Shown here: piece by piece, positions 35,461 through 48,486 of the stretch
Layout of the letters: each line of letters opens with the position of its first letter
How positions within the stretch are numbered: the first letter of the stretch is position 1
Source: Lumbricus terrestris
Taxonomy: Eukaryota > Annelida > Clitellata > Crassiclitellata > Lumbricidae
NCBI GenBank assembly: GCA_949752735.1
Contig: OX457041.1
Span: forward strand, 26,832,705 to 26,896,704
Length of the DNA stretch: 64,000 bases
Direction of reading: 5' to 3'
Notes under the pieces: model-generated
What the model was told of the DNA's origin: nothing
Database searches by the model: none
What the model saw: only the letters and a program-made list of their open reading frames with translations
Program-made: the position numbers and the translations under genes

Positions 35461-38400
35461 TTATTATTAGTATATGGTACTTTCATTCACAGATTTTTCA
35501 AATTGCCAGACCTGTATTTTTCCACTTTGACAATAATAGTCTAGTTTTGTGAAGATATTTTTTGTGCATAACTGACTTGTGCCAAAAACTTTGCCACCTT
35601 AAAGGTGCTCTGTCATTTGTTTGCTTAGTGCCAATATACTGGTGACAGCACGTTTGAATTATGATGTGTTAGATGAATGCAGTTTTTTTCTGTGCAGATG
35701 CCTTTTGCCATTTTTTTTAGCCTGGATTTTTCCTTGAAGTGCATCAGTGAATGACAATGCTAATGTACGAACAATGTGAAAATAGTGATGTGGTAAACTG
35801 TAATGTTAATTGTGAGCCAGCATTCTTTTGCGCTCAAAACAAGTCAACTTTTTTCGGAACTAGTCAAAGTGGGTTAAAAACAAGCAACTTTTTCACTAGA
35901 ATTGTATGTAAATGGGAGTTAAAAGTTGCGGATTTACTGGATGAGGCAAGACAGGAATGTACTGGTTAAATTGACATCAACATTTGCCTTCTGAAGTATT
36001 CATTCGTTTGTGCCAAACCGTACAGAAAAGTCATATATCTTTTGTTGCTATTGAATTTTGTTGTTTTCTGTTTTGACCTATGCAAGTTTTGGGGTTGGTT
36101 TGGTTGTCAGTTTATATATAGTTCCTGTCTAATAGTCTATCCCTCTGCAGAAATATTATGGAGTATTGTAATAATTGTGTGCATATTCCATGTTATGAAG
36201 TGTAAGCATTAGTTTAGGATTTTTAAATAATGAATAGTGATTTATTAATACCGGCTGGCTTTTGACATTGGCAGTACTAGCTTTGAAATCATTAATAGCT
36301 GCTTCAAGATAAAGGTTTTTGTTAAAACACTAGATCTCTTGAAAAGTGCTTCATTTATTGATTTTATAAAATGGCCTGCATAAACATAGTGCATGCGATG
36401 AAATAGTTGCCCTAAGTCGCATTATATCTAGTTTCTGATATAAAAGTGTTTGAAGTGGCATTTTAAATACTTACAGTATTTTTTGTTGTATGTTGTAAAA
36501 CAGGATATATTTAGCCAATAGAACAATTTTTTAAAGGAACAACTTTTTGTATGTACTGATTTCATTATTCAATCGGTTTTTTGTTCTGTGCTCAAAATGT
36601 GCCAATCTTTGTGCATGGTATTCATAGTGCCATAATTTAAGGTGCCAAAATAAAGCCGAAGCACTGATTTGGCTTTGTCTTCCAAAATAGTTGAACTGAT
36701 TTCGCTCAAGAGAGTAGAGAATGTGTTTCCTAGTGTGCATTGTGTCTTCAGCCGTGCGCATGGAGAAGCAGTAGAGAAGATGACCTTTGAATAGATGGAT
36801 AATCAGTGACTAAAGACTTTGCATAATACCTCTTCATGGAAGTTGTTTTAAACAGGTGCAACTGTGATTGCAAACATTAGGTTCCATCCAATTTTAAACT
36901 GTTAAATTCAGGTTTTAAACAGATTATTATGTATTGTAAGCAGCAGATCTCTAATTGTAAAACATTTAAATTTGCAACTGTCATTCTAAATTTCATTTTA
37001 AATTGTTAAATTCCGGTTTTTGAAGCAGATAAAATATCAGTTGTAAACAGCTAATCTTAAATTGTAAATGGTTTAATTTGTTAACAGCCAGTTCTAAGTT
37101 TCAGTCAACTAAAGGGTGTTGTCCGTTATTTTTTTTGTAATGCCAAGAACTCGTGTTGTAAGTTTCCTGCGCTTTGGCACTGCTCAATAACTGAACATGC
37201 TGCTTCTCATTTTTTCGATATTCAGAAAAAATTTAAATGGAAGAATATATAACATGGAAACCAAGTTTAAGAAATTTCCTAGTCACTTGCTTTGAAATAT
37301 TTAGATTTGTTTATGCTCTGTTAGTTTAGGTAACTTCAGGGACAACTTTTGTGCAACTTACAAGCTTGTTTAATTGAACAACTCCCAATGCTACTAACTG
37401 CTGCTAACTGCTACTAACTGCTGCTGCACGCTGTACCGAATCTAGTATTTCGTTTTCGTTCATGCAACTGTAAGTATGCGATTTCCAAATGGTGCCAAAT
37501 TTGTATCATATGCCTTATTTTTTGACAGCTTTTGCACTTATCTGGTCAGCTTTGTTCTAGCTATATGTGTTGTTGATCAGAGTACGTATTTTATTACAAC
37601 AGTTTTAAGTGACCATGGTTGCATTAGGAAGTGAGGCATTTTTGTCATAGTTGTAATATTTTAATGATTGTTATGGCCTTGTTTTCGCTCATTATGCACT
37701 CGATTTTTTTTCGAAGTTTCTGACTTGGAAGAGTGTGGAAGAGTGTTACTGAAGCTATGACCTTGAGGTGAATCATTTAATCTCTGAAAGCAAGGTTTGA
37801 CATTGAAGATGTAATCTGTGCTAGTCTGTAACTAACTATCTTTTACTGTGGCAGGAAAGTTGTAATTTTAAAAAGCATTTTTGTGATCTTCGTCAAAAAG
37901 TGTTTGACGACAAAGTGTTCAAAGTGAACAAAAATTTCTGAACCACATGAACACTGTACAGTCTCTTTGTTTTAGTTCTGACTTTTCTCTGGTTGACTTT
38001 CAGGTGCAGCTGTCTTTGAAGAATCTTTCAGGTTGAAAAAAAACAACATTTGACTCTGAAATTATAAAATTTCTACTCTACTGTTTGACCTTAAGAGTTA
38101 ATTTTATTTTGAATGTTTAAAAGCAGTTTTTGGACTCGGTCAGTCACAGTAACTAGTCACAGGTCTGAGGATTGGTTGTAAAGCTTACGATGTTTTGCAA
38201 CCGAATGTTTGAAATTGGTTACATGAGCGGATCTAGGGGAACAATTCTGGTCGTGCCTCTGCTTATCGGAAAATTATTGTGAATGAGGTTTGCTTAATAA
38301 ACGTCTAAAGTAAGAAGGTCATCGACATTAATTTGAGGAAGACCTGGGAGACTGAGAGAATGGAAATGAACGCAGGAGCCGTGCCTCATTTGACCCACCA

Positions 38401-39574
38401 TTTTGTAAACAGTTGGATCTGCTTAGTGCATGATTACAACTACTTGCCATTTAAACGGACTTTTGTCATTCGTAAATGTTTTTTTTTATTATCTTCTGTG
38501 TTCAGTTGCAAGCGTGCAAAGTGCTGATTTCACATTCCTTCGTTGACAGATATTCATATTTTCGTATAAGGATGGTGTGCATATTTCGTCCACGGTGTGT
38601 TTTCCAGCGCCGTAGAAATATGAATATCCACATTGTAGAAATAGTGGATATTCAGTTTATTCACAGTTTTTATTTTATGAAAATTCATGTTGTGGACTAT
38701 CAATGTTTTCAGTTCACATTCCCATACTTAGGAAGTTTGAGCATTCATATTTTAGACCAAGAATGTTCATTTACTCAGATAAACCCATTCCCGATACTGT
38801 GAATATTTACATACTTGAATTGTAAAAATTTCTGTTCTTCATTAATATGCGTGCGTTCTGGAGTAATATCGATTTTCTCGACAAAAAATGGTTCCTTGTG
38901 AAGAATTAATTTTCAGGTTATGATTCTAAAGGATTTATATTTTACTGGTTTTATTGAATTCTACGATTTCTCAGAGTCTTCCTTTTCATTGCTGACTTTT
39001 ACTAACCTGAAATTTCAGACGTTGTTATGTAGATTTTCAGGTTTTCGTAAAAGCGATTTCTTCTCCGAGCCAAAACACTGTGATGCTTAAGTAAGATGTC
39101 ATTGTTTGCAAGATGAATTTTGTTGTTGTTTTGTTACTTTCTTTGTTTTCCTATGTGGTAAAACAGGGTCCTTTCATTTCTAGGTCAAGCTATGCAAAGT
39201 CGTAGAAAAGTGACTGCGGGTGATTTGACGTTTGCATTAACTATGTGGACATTTCTTTTACGTTGAAGGCCAGGGTTTGGCATTTCATTTTCAGACATGT
39301 TTGCTTTGAAGATTGGAGGCATCATTACGCTGACAGTGTACACTGTACAGGTTATAGACTCGTTTTTTTTAGGTTCTTGAATGCAAATGTACAATATTGT
39401 ACATGAGTGTTCCGACTCTCAGATTATATCATTGCGTACTGTTTTGTTTGCTGATTTCTGTACATTCGTTGTGGTTCATGGATACGACTTGTAGCTACCA
39501 GCTATTCATGATCTCATCATACTAGATGTTTGCTCTGTTGATTCATCGGTGATTTTGACATCCCATGTATGACT

Positions 39575-39712
39575 ATTTATATGTCGATAATGAATATTCA
39601 CGACGTCACTGCATGAATATTTATATGTCGATAATGAATATTCATGACATCACTGCATGAATATTTTGTGTCGATAATGAATATTCATGACGTCACTGCA
39701 TGAATATGCATT
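39575..39712. repeat. 45-bp tandem repeat with CRE-like TGACGTCA
   Basis: Three copies of a unit near tatgtcgataatgaatattc followed by atgacgtcactgcatga. Across copies the core reads cgacgtcac, tgacatcac and tgacgtcac. The last matches the palindromic cAMP-response-element core; regulatory function is speculative. Confidence 0.8.
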
Positions 39713-41600
39713 GTTGCTGTGTTTTTGAATTGCTGCTTACCTTTTGACTTTTGCCTTGCATATGTGAGCCTGTATTTCAGTAGTCACAGATGTAATTAGA
39801 TTTCGTCAAACATGAATGATGTTTGAACTGAAAGCTGTATGATTCCTCTGCATCAGTCATTATTTCTGGAAGCTTGGGAATAGGGTTTGTGACAATGCAT
39901 ATTGCAAAGAATAGGTTTTGCTGTCTCAGAACTATGCGCTTTCATGCATAATGACTTAGAAATATGCCTCCTTTCTTTGACGTGAATCTGGAATTTGTAT
40001 AATTATGTGGACTTTCAGCTTCTGGGTTTTTGAAACAGTTAGCAGTGGCATGGTGTGAACTATGTATAATACAAATTCTTACAAGTTCTGCAAAATAATC
40101 TTACGTGTGTTCTTGTGAGTATTTATTTTCCTGGTGTGCTCTGTTCATGACATCATGCTTTGGTCTATGATTAGATCTATGTAAGTCAGATTACCGATGT
40201 TGTCCCAAAAAATTGGAGTATGCAAATTCCAAATTGTGAATATTAATGTTTGCTGATTAAGACTGTTCTTATTATTTGTGAATATGTGCTTTGTTCAAAT
40301 GCAAGTATTCGTATCCCTGATCTTTATTCCATTGTGTGTAATATTCATGCCTCTGAATGTGATATTCAAGTTTTGGAATGTTGAATATTCATTTTTGTGT
40401 ACGTTGAATATTTATGTTCGTAAATTTTTAATATTCTGGTTTGTCAATGCGAAAATAGAGCAGAAGAAGAAATTTGGCGTAAAAATTTGGAGAACTTTTA
40501 ATTCATTTGTGCAATTCAAATATGTATAATTGTATATATATTATATACATGCTATATATGTATATATATTTCCGTTTTTAACATTAGTTGATCAATTATA
40601 TAGGAATTTATATATTTTTGCCATAGTAAATAGTGATCAGTACTAGTGGGACCTGTGTATACACCCCATATATATATATAAATATAATAAAAAATACCGT
40701 ATAGTATTTGAATTATCTTTTATATATAATACAACTAACATGTTTATGTATTATACGAATAATAGAATTATGCAGAATATATAGTGGTGAATGTGCTCAG
40801 TTGTGCTGGTGGTTAGTTTTTTTTTATTGGTATCTAATTTAAAAGTAGAACATGTAAGTCAACTAGTTGCCTTTGCTAACATCCTGTAACAGCTTTTAAG
40901 GAGCTCTCTTATCATTCTTCAGCCTTATGATCCAACCCAGACTGTGAACTTCGGGTTTGGTTTTTTTTGGTCAAGCCATGATGTACCACTATAATGGATT
41001 CTCATGCATTCCACTTTGCTGCCCACAAGGAATAGAATCAAATGCTTATTTTTCTTCGCTCAATAAACACCACAAAACTTTATCTAATTGACTTTCAAAC
41101 AACCTGAATATTATCTTGGCGCCAACTGCACTTCATGTGGTTACTGACTAACCCATCGTATCTCAGTTTTACATTAATGTTACATTTGCATGCATTAAAC
41201 ATTTGGTGATAATAATAAGAATTGAAATTCTGCTATGGGGTGTTTGGTATGTGTTTGTGATTATGCATGTCGCATGTACATACTGTAATTGTGGACGTAC
41301 TGTTCAAGCGTGTCCACTCTGTGCCTGTCATGTTTTGTGCCCCGCATTTCTCTTATTGCTATCAACACATTCTGTTTACGAAAATGACGTGTTTTTTATG
41401 TCCGCAAAAATGATGTAATCTGAAGGACGTCATCTTAAAACTGGCGTGCTTGTGTAATGCAGAAATGCGAAATGACAGTATCTGAAGTGATGTCATTTTA
41501 AAATTACGTTGGACTGAAAATGACGTCAATTACCGAGTGCGGAGAGAAGTGATTCGTGTGGTGAGAAGATGTACGATTAGGAATGTTTGTTTTGTTCTAT

Positions 41601-42940
41601 TCTCTGTTGCATGGTTTAAAATCGGTTTCGGTTTCATTTTCTTTTGATGTCGAATTTGTTTGCGAACATCTTATCGTTGCATTGATAAAGAAGAGAAAAT
41701 GGTGCATTGGTGTGTCTTGTTCATATACAATGGTCCTACAGTTCGACTAGTAACGAAAGCATGTTCAACAACAGTCAAAAGTGACGAGCACCATGAGAAA
41801 GATGACACTGGGGGCAGGCGAGGGTGGTAGCCTAATAGCAGCTTCCAGATACCTAGTTGACATGTTGGGAAAGACGAAGTTTCATGCAGTCAACGGGATC
41901 GCGTTACATTTATTCAGATGAACTGTAGAATTAGACTTTGAGTCCCTAAGTTAATGGGAATTAAGTTGGTCGATCCGAGAAAAATGGAGGCCCGATCGAA
42001 TGACCGAATTTATGAATGCATGTAGCTGGCGGCATTTGCTGTGGATGATAATAACCAGTTTGACAATACATGTAGGCCTATGAGCTACTGTTTTGCAGTG
42101 TTTTCTCTGGTTCAAAGAAGGCTAAGGTTTTCTGTATCGACTGTTAGTGTGTGGTCTCGAACCTGTTCAATTTTCCATGCAAGTCCACTACAGTTCTAAA
42201 ACGACGTCCTTTTCCACCGTCGTTCATTTGAATGGACCCCACGTCATTAGTCTAAAGACAAGATTTAACAGATTTTTCAATGCTCATTTTCAGTAGATTG
42301 GTCGGGTGAAGTACGATAAGTCTATAGACCTACACTACCGCTGCCCATTTGAATGGGTGCCACAAGTTCCTATGTATACACGTGCTAAATCGAAATTTAA
42401 ACGGGCTGTCCCTTTCGTCACTGGTCGCATGTAGGTCCGTATAGGTTTCTTTGCCTTCGAGCAGACCTATTAAAATAATAGAGAGCGATTATATAATGAA
42501 TGGTCTGCAGCTGCATACAGGTATCATAAGCAGTTCTAAATTCTTATGTAGTAACCAACGACCTTACATATAATATATGCATATATATCATATGCTTATA
42601 TATATATCATATGTATATATATATTATATATATTAGTAACGAACATTTGTAGAAACAACGTAGCATACAGATGACTGGGGGGTGCTTTCGACAGGGCAAG
42701 GAGGAGTAGGGATCGATTCCAGTGGGGGGGGTGAACGAGATGGGGGGGGATGAGGTCCGGTCGTCGACGGGTCTTGGCTTTTGTTGGTCGGTTAAACGAC
42801 AAAACGGTTTTCGGTTGAATACAAAGAAAATGCAAATGACGGCTAATCTCATATGTGCCACCGGTCGACTGAGGGCCAACGACTATTTATCAGCACGACG
42901 AGAAAGACTATATTACAGCGGACGATAAGGCAGTGAAGGA
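41601..42940. other. No gene seen
   Basis: Mixed AT-rich sequence with an interrupted AT/CATATG microsatellite at about 42575-42640. The small frames have no recognisable content. Confidence 0.4.
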
Positions 42941-44345
42941 TTTAGGGAGGGAGGAAAGAGAAATGTATAATGGTGACAGTGAGACAGAGACAGAGACAGA
43001 GACAGCGAGGGACAGAAAGAGAATAATTGGGTAAGCTAGGCAAAGAAGGAATGAAGAAGGAAGTGAGATAGATGTAACCATCACGAGATGGCCAAATGAA
43101 AGTAAAGGTAGGCTAGCGGAGGAGAGAGAGACAGACAGACAGAGAGAGACAGACAGACAGAGGGATAGACAGACAGACACAGGCAGAGAGCTTTGTTTCC
43201 ATTTGAATCGACTAGTGCTTTATAGTGGCACTATAGAAGTTACTAGGTCACACACACACACGCACACACACATGCACACACACAGAGACATGCACGGACA
43301 CACACACAGACATGCACGGACACACGGAACAACAGTGTGAACCCGATAGGCTTCAAGGATTCAATTGTAGAAAGGGAGGAGATTAGGAGAATTGCATATA
43401 ATAAGGAGCGGCAGTAATAGAAAAAAGGACAGACTGATGGAAGGCGGATGTGAAGAAAGAGAGGAGAAAGAGAGTGTGTACACGGAAAGAAATATTGAAG
43501 AAAAGCGGGAGAAACGAGAAGGATAGAAAAACTGCAGACTAGATACAGGAGAGAAAACTTCGAAGCCGGAAAGTATGGATTGAAGTGAAGAGAGGATTGG
43601 CCAATCGAGAGATAGATGGATGTATGGATGGATGGACGGACGGACGGACGGACGGACGGACGGATGGATGGATGGATGGATAGAGAAAAGAGAGAGAGCA
43701 GAATGGCAAAAGGAAAAGAGGACTGCAGTAGAGACGAAATAAAGGAGGGCAGAAGTGTACCAGCCATTCAGAAGGAAAGACCGGCGCAGAGAGAGCGAGG
43801 GGGGAAGTAGTATAGGGCAGAAGGAGGTGGAGGGAAGAAACGTCAGGAATGAAGGATGACGAGGCATCTAATAATAATTATAAATGATGGAACGATGACA
43901 ATAGGAAGGGAAGCATGACGGTGATTGGAATGAAGGTTGGATGGCTAGTAGGTATAAGACGGACGGACGGACGGACGGACGGACGGACGGACGGATGGTT
44001 AATCGAAGGTGGAAGAAATGGTGCATAGAAGGTCAAAGGAGCAATCTTATGTAGGGATAGAGTACGAAGGGTCGGAGAGTGAAAAGAAATAAAGAGTGGA
44101 AGGAAACGAGACGAATGTCTTGGAAGGAGAGAAAGCGGATGCATACTGGTATGCATGGCACATTATGAATTCCACTCGGGGATCATTTCAATCTCATGGA
44201 AGCAGAAGCATCTCGGAACACACGCAATGCAGAACGAAAGAGGAGCACAGAGACAGACAGACAGACAGACAGACAGGGAGAGGGAGCAGAATGGAAATTA
44301 GACAGACATGTAGACAGACAGACAGAGACAGGGAACCAGAGAAAC
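42941..44345. repeat. Purine-rich region with GACA, GGAC, GGAT and CA microsatellites
   Basis: The + strand is strongly G/A-rich. It includes CA runs (43249-43325), GGAC runs (43634-43665 and 43959-43994), GGAT (43666-43682) and GACA (about 44248-44276). Long open frames here, mostly minus-strand Ser/Leu/Pro-rich, are products of base composition. Confidence 0.8.
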
Positions 44346-44534
44346 AGAAAGTGATGAACAAGAGCCCACTATAACCATGCATATAGACAGCACCAATAAC
44401 CATTGGCAAACAGAGGCCATACATATATTATATATATATATATACACATAGACCTATACTATAGTATGCCTATTATATATACAAGTAGACGGTTTTTGCC
44501 CATTATATGTATATACCGTATAGTATGCCTATTA

Positions 44535-44983
44535 TATCCATCCTCTGCCACAGGGAACCAGCAACTTCCCTGTGCCGGTCCTAAGCCCGGATAAAATGAG
44601 GAAGGTTTGCCAGATGGGTGGAGATACACTGGCAGTAAAAAACCAAGACCATTGAAATCCGCAAAAACCACGGCACAAGTGACATAGCGACCCAGATGCT
44701 TCAAGGTGTCATGATGTGGAGCTGACATGCACAGGCCGGTCAGTACAGACCAGTGGAGAGAGTCGGGGGGAGAGAGCGTGGGACACATACGGGCATTGAC
44801 CCAGGTTGTCCTTCGTGCTTCTCTCCCAATATTATCTTCATCAGACAAGGTGGTCTAGCTGGTTCAAGATGTTAATGGTATGGACCTGCAGACCGGACAG
44901 GTTGAAGCTGGGCAACATGACGCGAGACAGACTCAAACAGAGAGTGGCGCCGGACACCTACGGGCGTTTAGCCCAAGGATTTC

Positions 44984-45017
<34 letters not shown>

Positions 45018-45018
45018 C
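44535..45018. mobile_element. Unclassified retroelement 3' fragment with GAT tail
   Basis: Contains the dispersed core tgccggtcctaagcccggat (compare 24013 and 30220) and ends in a (GAT)n microsatellite at 44984-45017. A short frame near the end reads RLKQRVAPDTYGRLAQGFR. A microsatellite tail and recurring core suggest a LINE-like 3' end; the class is unresolved. Confidence 0.5.
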
Positions 45019-45076
45019 CTATTATAGTTATGTATATATACGAGGTAGACATAATGGAAAGACAACCACACTCGTC

Positions 45077-45077
<1 letters not shown>

Positions 45078-45107
<30 letters not shown>

Positions 45108-45780
45108 TAGACAGACCGATAGACTACAGACATACATTTTAAAAGTACAGACAGTGACACGGACAGAGAGTCAAGCACACATAATATAATCAGGCAGGCA
45201 GGGTTTTTGTAGACAAACACATGGATAGACAGACAGACAAGCAGACATACTTCAAGAACAAGAGAGTGATACATGCAGGCAGACAACAGACAGGAAGAGA
45301 TATGAAAACTTATACAAGCAGGGAGACAGTACTGTTGTAAATGCTGACAATAAACTTAAGGGAGTGGAGAAAACGACAAGCGAATGACAATGGCACAAGT
45401 CGCAATAACTGAGGAAGTGGTCCTTCCCTCCTCATCCTCGTCCTCTGCCTCATCCGTTCTCTTCCCCTTCCTCCTCCTCTTCCTTCTCCTCCTTTTCTTC
45501 TTCCTCCTCCTCCTCCTCCTCCTCCTCCCTTTCTCTTTCTGCCCAGTACTGTCAACAGCATCCTCTCAACGATCATGCTGGCGGAGGGAACAATGGTAAT
45601 TGTTTCCTCCTCAAATCGTTCTCTTCCTCCTTCTCATCATCTACAGTCTACACCATACTCGTCATCATCCTCTTAATATAATATTCTCATCCTCATCCTT
45701 ATCCTTATCCTAATCCTCATCCTTATCCTCATCCCTCATCCTCATCCTTCTCCTCATCCTCATCCTCCAAGGCATCTTCA
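45078..45780. repeat. GACA microsatellite and CTC/ATCCTC pyrimidine tract
   Basis: GACA repeats at 45078-45108, a CTC/CTT-rich tract at 45421-45535 and ATCCTC/ATCCTT repeats at 45670-45780. The strand switches from purine-rich to pyrimidine-rich near 45420. Confidence 0.8.
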
Positions 45781-45956
45781 TCCGTCTCCTCCTCCAGCTC
45801 CTCTTCCTAAAAGTCCTGGACTCTCACTCGTCAGCTGCATCCTCTCCACCAACGACTACTTCCTCGTCAAATCGTTACCGGAAGTCTAACGACACCCCAC
45901 GGAACTGCTGCATACCAGTTTAGAAATCCTTAGTCCTACACATACATATATAGACA

Positions 45957-46238
45957 CAGGGGCGGATCCGGTGGCAAATCCGGTCACGGCCCCCATTTTA
46001 AAATGTTCTTGTATCTCACCAGCTATTCTGGCGGGGAAAGTGGACGTAGCCCCCCCATCAGTTTCGTAGGCCCCACCAAATGAGGTTCGACCAGGATTTC
46101 CAGAATATAGTTGGCAAAGGTAACAGAGTGACGGAGAAGACAGAGAGTAAAAGGGAAGAAAAATAGTGTAGGCCTATGACTAAAAAACGAGACCAAAAAT
46201 TGTGGCCTCCCATTCGAAAATTTCTGTATCCGCCCCTG
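45957..46238. mobile_element. hAT-like MITE with 8-bp TSD
   Basis: The left end CAGGGGCGGATCC is the inverse of the right end tgtATCCGCCCCTG. Flanking 8-mers are tatagaca (45949-45956) and tatagata (46239-46246), one mismatch. No coding capacity. A related left end is at 62644. Confidence 0.88.
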
Positions 46239-46299
46239 TATAGATATACATTATAGCATATACATTATAAGTGCACACATATATGTCTGTATATACATA

Positions 46300-46341
<42 letters not shown>

Positions 46342-46538
46342 GCCATTTATATTTCATCAATATTTGTATATAAATTTTACGTACATGCATGCTATGGAAG
46401 ACCTACAAGAAATTCGCATTGTCCTATTCAAACCACCGGTATATTGCTAGGGCTGGCCAACCATAGAAAGGGCTAGAAGGCTTCTAGCCCTTTCTATGGT
46501 TGGCCAACCCTAGCAATATACCGGTGGTTTGTATAGGA

Positions 46539-48330
46539 CAGGGGTGCGCAACCTTTTCGTCATTGTCGGCCGCATCAAATGCGTACACTTGTACCACGGC
46601 CGCCAGTGTATAATCCTAGTCCCCTCCTCCGGGGGTGGGGAAATCGAGTTTTCTGGGGAGTGACAAAGGAGCGTCCGGCGGACGATCGTCGAGGCGCCTA
46701 ACGCCGAGAGGGGAAGGGTTCAATTTTTTGAATTGCCACAGTGCAATGGTAGCATTTTAAGCTGTCATCTAAACAAAACTGTTGTACATTTTCAGTGCTG
46801 ATAAGAGTGGTCTAAGGCTTCAATAAATATACTTAGGCCTACAATAATTTCGCTTTGAGTTTTTGAGTTTTTTAATGGTACCGTTTTAAGATGTCACTTT
46901 GACGGCGGTATACAGAGCGCGTGAGAGAGAAATAGCTGCATAATCAGTCTCTTTACTAGCATGAATGCACTTAACTGCATCCAAGGTCACGAGTTCACCA
47001 CCTGAATACGAAATAGGGCTTTACAGCACTGCCAAGACAATATGCCGTTCTATACGCACTCTGCGCACATTCGTAGCTTTCGCAAAGGTGGCCATGAACG
47101 ATGTCTGCTGTCGACAATCGCTCTTCAAGTTCTCTACGCAAACCTACTTTGAGTCAACTTCTAATTTAGCTTAGGGATGAGATTCATGACGGCGAAAATG
47201 CTATTTTGCGTTGTCCGCTTTTAGGGTTTTCACTATTTTACCGCAGATGAGGCATTTCATTAATTGTTTCTTATTAGCTGTCTCCACTACGAAAAAATCG
47301 ATTTCCCATTTCAGCGGCGCCCGCAGGATTTTTTTCTTGTACGCACAGAAATTTTCGATGGAAGGGCAACAGGGAACAAATTTTCGTCAGGGTGGCCGAA
47401 AAAAATGATTTTTTTTAGTCATCAGCCAAAAATTCCCAAAAACATACCTTTTCCATCCGCCGAAAAAACTTATGACCTTTTTTTAGTCATCGCGCTGTAC
47501 GCACTTGCGTACGTCTGCGGGCGTCGCTGTCCCATTTCTCATTGAAGCTCCTCCTCTCCTCTCCCAAAGCTCGCTTTCTTTTCTGAGACATCATAATCGA
47601 GTAAATCGATAGCTCACAATTTGTGATCTGCACATAGAATACAGAAAAATTACATACCGTGTTGGTTCCTCTTCTAAATTCGCAGTGAGTGGGTGACCTA
47701 TTCATGCACACCAGTCAGACAACCGCATGATCAAGGACTGAACCCCGGCTTAATACGCCACCTGTTCCGCATACTGCCCGACACAGATACATTTGTGCAG
47801 GGTAACTTAATATACCTGAAGATTATTAGTGGTGTAAGTTTCTTTGGGCAATGGGCGCTCTTCCCGGGCGCTCTTCCCTTCCGCCAGCTGACTGTCACGA
47901 TCTTTCTACGGACTAGTGCAGGAATATTGGTACAATGTTGTATGAAGTGATTGACTGTCGAGGGCTGGAGATGGGATAGATCTATTACTCTGCCGGCCTC
48001 TGAGCTACATCTGGACGATGCATATGCAGCTGATAGAGGTCTGAGTCTAAGGTGCATGCACATGCGACGGACAATGTGTGGCATTCTTGTGTGCATGAGT
48101 ACGTGCTTCTAGAGAGAGCACGGGCTAATTCCTACATAGACTCAAACAGAGACACATGTAACTATTAATTACTTCACATAACCTTAGTTTCCAAACATTG
48201 GAATAAAAATATTTATGAAATAATCGACACACGGCCGCCAGTATGTAATAATTAGACGACGCGTCCACGACCGCCAATTCTTCCTCTCACGGCCGCATGC
48301 GGCCGTACGGCCGCAGATTGCGCACCGCTG
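46539..48330. mobile_element. hAT element inserted in a palindrome arm, perfect TSD
   Basis: The left end CAGGGGTGCGCAACCTTTT is the inverse of the right end GATTGCGCACCGCTG. Both flanks carry gtatagga (46531-46538 and 48331-48338). Subterminal cggccgc words occur at both ends. 1792 bp, no transposase recognised, and itself interrupted by a MITE at 47312-47529. Open frames inside show no family features. Confidence 0.92.
47312..47529. mobile_element. MITE nested within the hAT element, perfect TSD
   Basis: The left end CAGCGGCGCCCGCAG is the inverse of the right end CTGCGGGCGTCGCTG. tcccattt flanks both sides (47304-47311 and 47530-47537). The interior has ttttttagtcatc motifs shared with other elements here. 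Confidence 0.92.
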
Positions 48331-48486
48331 GTATAGGACAATGCGAATTTCTTGTAGGTCTTCCATAGCATGTACGTAAAATTTATATACAAATATTGAT
48401 GAAATATAAATGGCGTCTATATATATATATATATATATATGGTATGTATATATAAACATATATGTGTGCACTTATAATGTATGCTA

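Larger units (their letters stand above)
33266..41600. other. T-rich region without identified genes
   Basis: The + strand is T-rich and holds few recognisable repeats except LINE 3' ends (34160-34260, 35079-35460), degenerate attcat/gaatatt modules and a 45-bp array. It could be a very long 3'UTR, a non-coding transcript or plain intergenic DNA. No reading frame shows family features. Confidence 0.4.
46256..48486. mobile_element. Foldback palindrome interrupted by a hAT element
   Basis: 46256-46479 is the left arm; the right arm is 46481-46538 plus 48339-48486. The centre at about 46480 reads gggctagaaggcttctagccc, and the next 50 bp on each side are near-perfect complements (aaaccaccggtatattgcta and its inverse). 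The outer arms (ggaagacctacaagaaattc, tagacgccatttatatttca) reappear inverted after the hAT insertion. Arms total about 200 bp each, differing mainly in the length of an internal AT microsatellite. Confidence 0.9.

Noticed and set aside
43243..43867. Long minus-strand Ser/Leu/Pro/Phe-rich frames
   Set aside because: They follow the purine-rich composition of the + strand, overlap each other in different frames and contain microsatellite-derived repeats.
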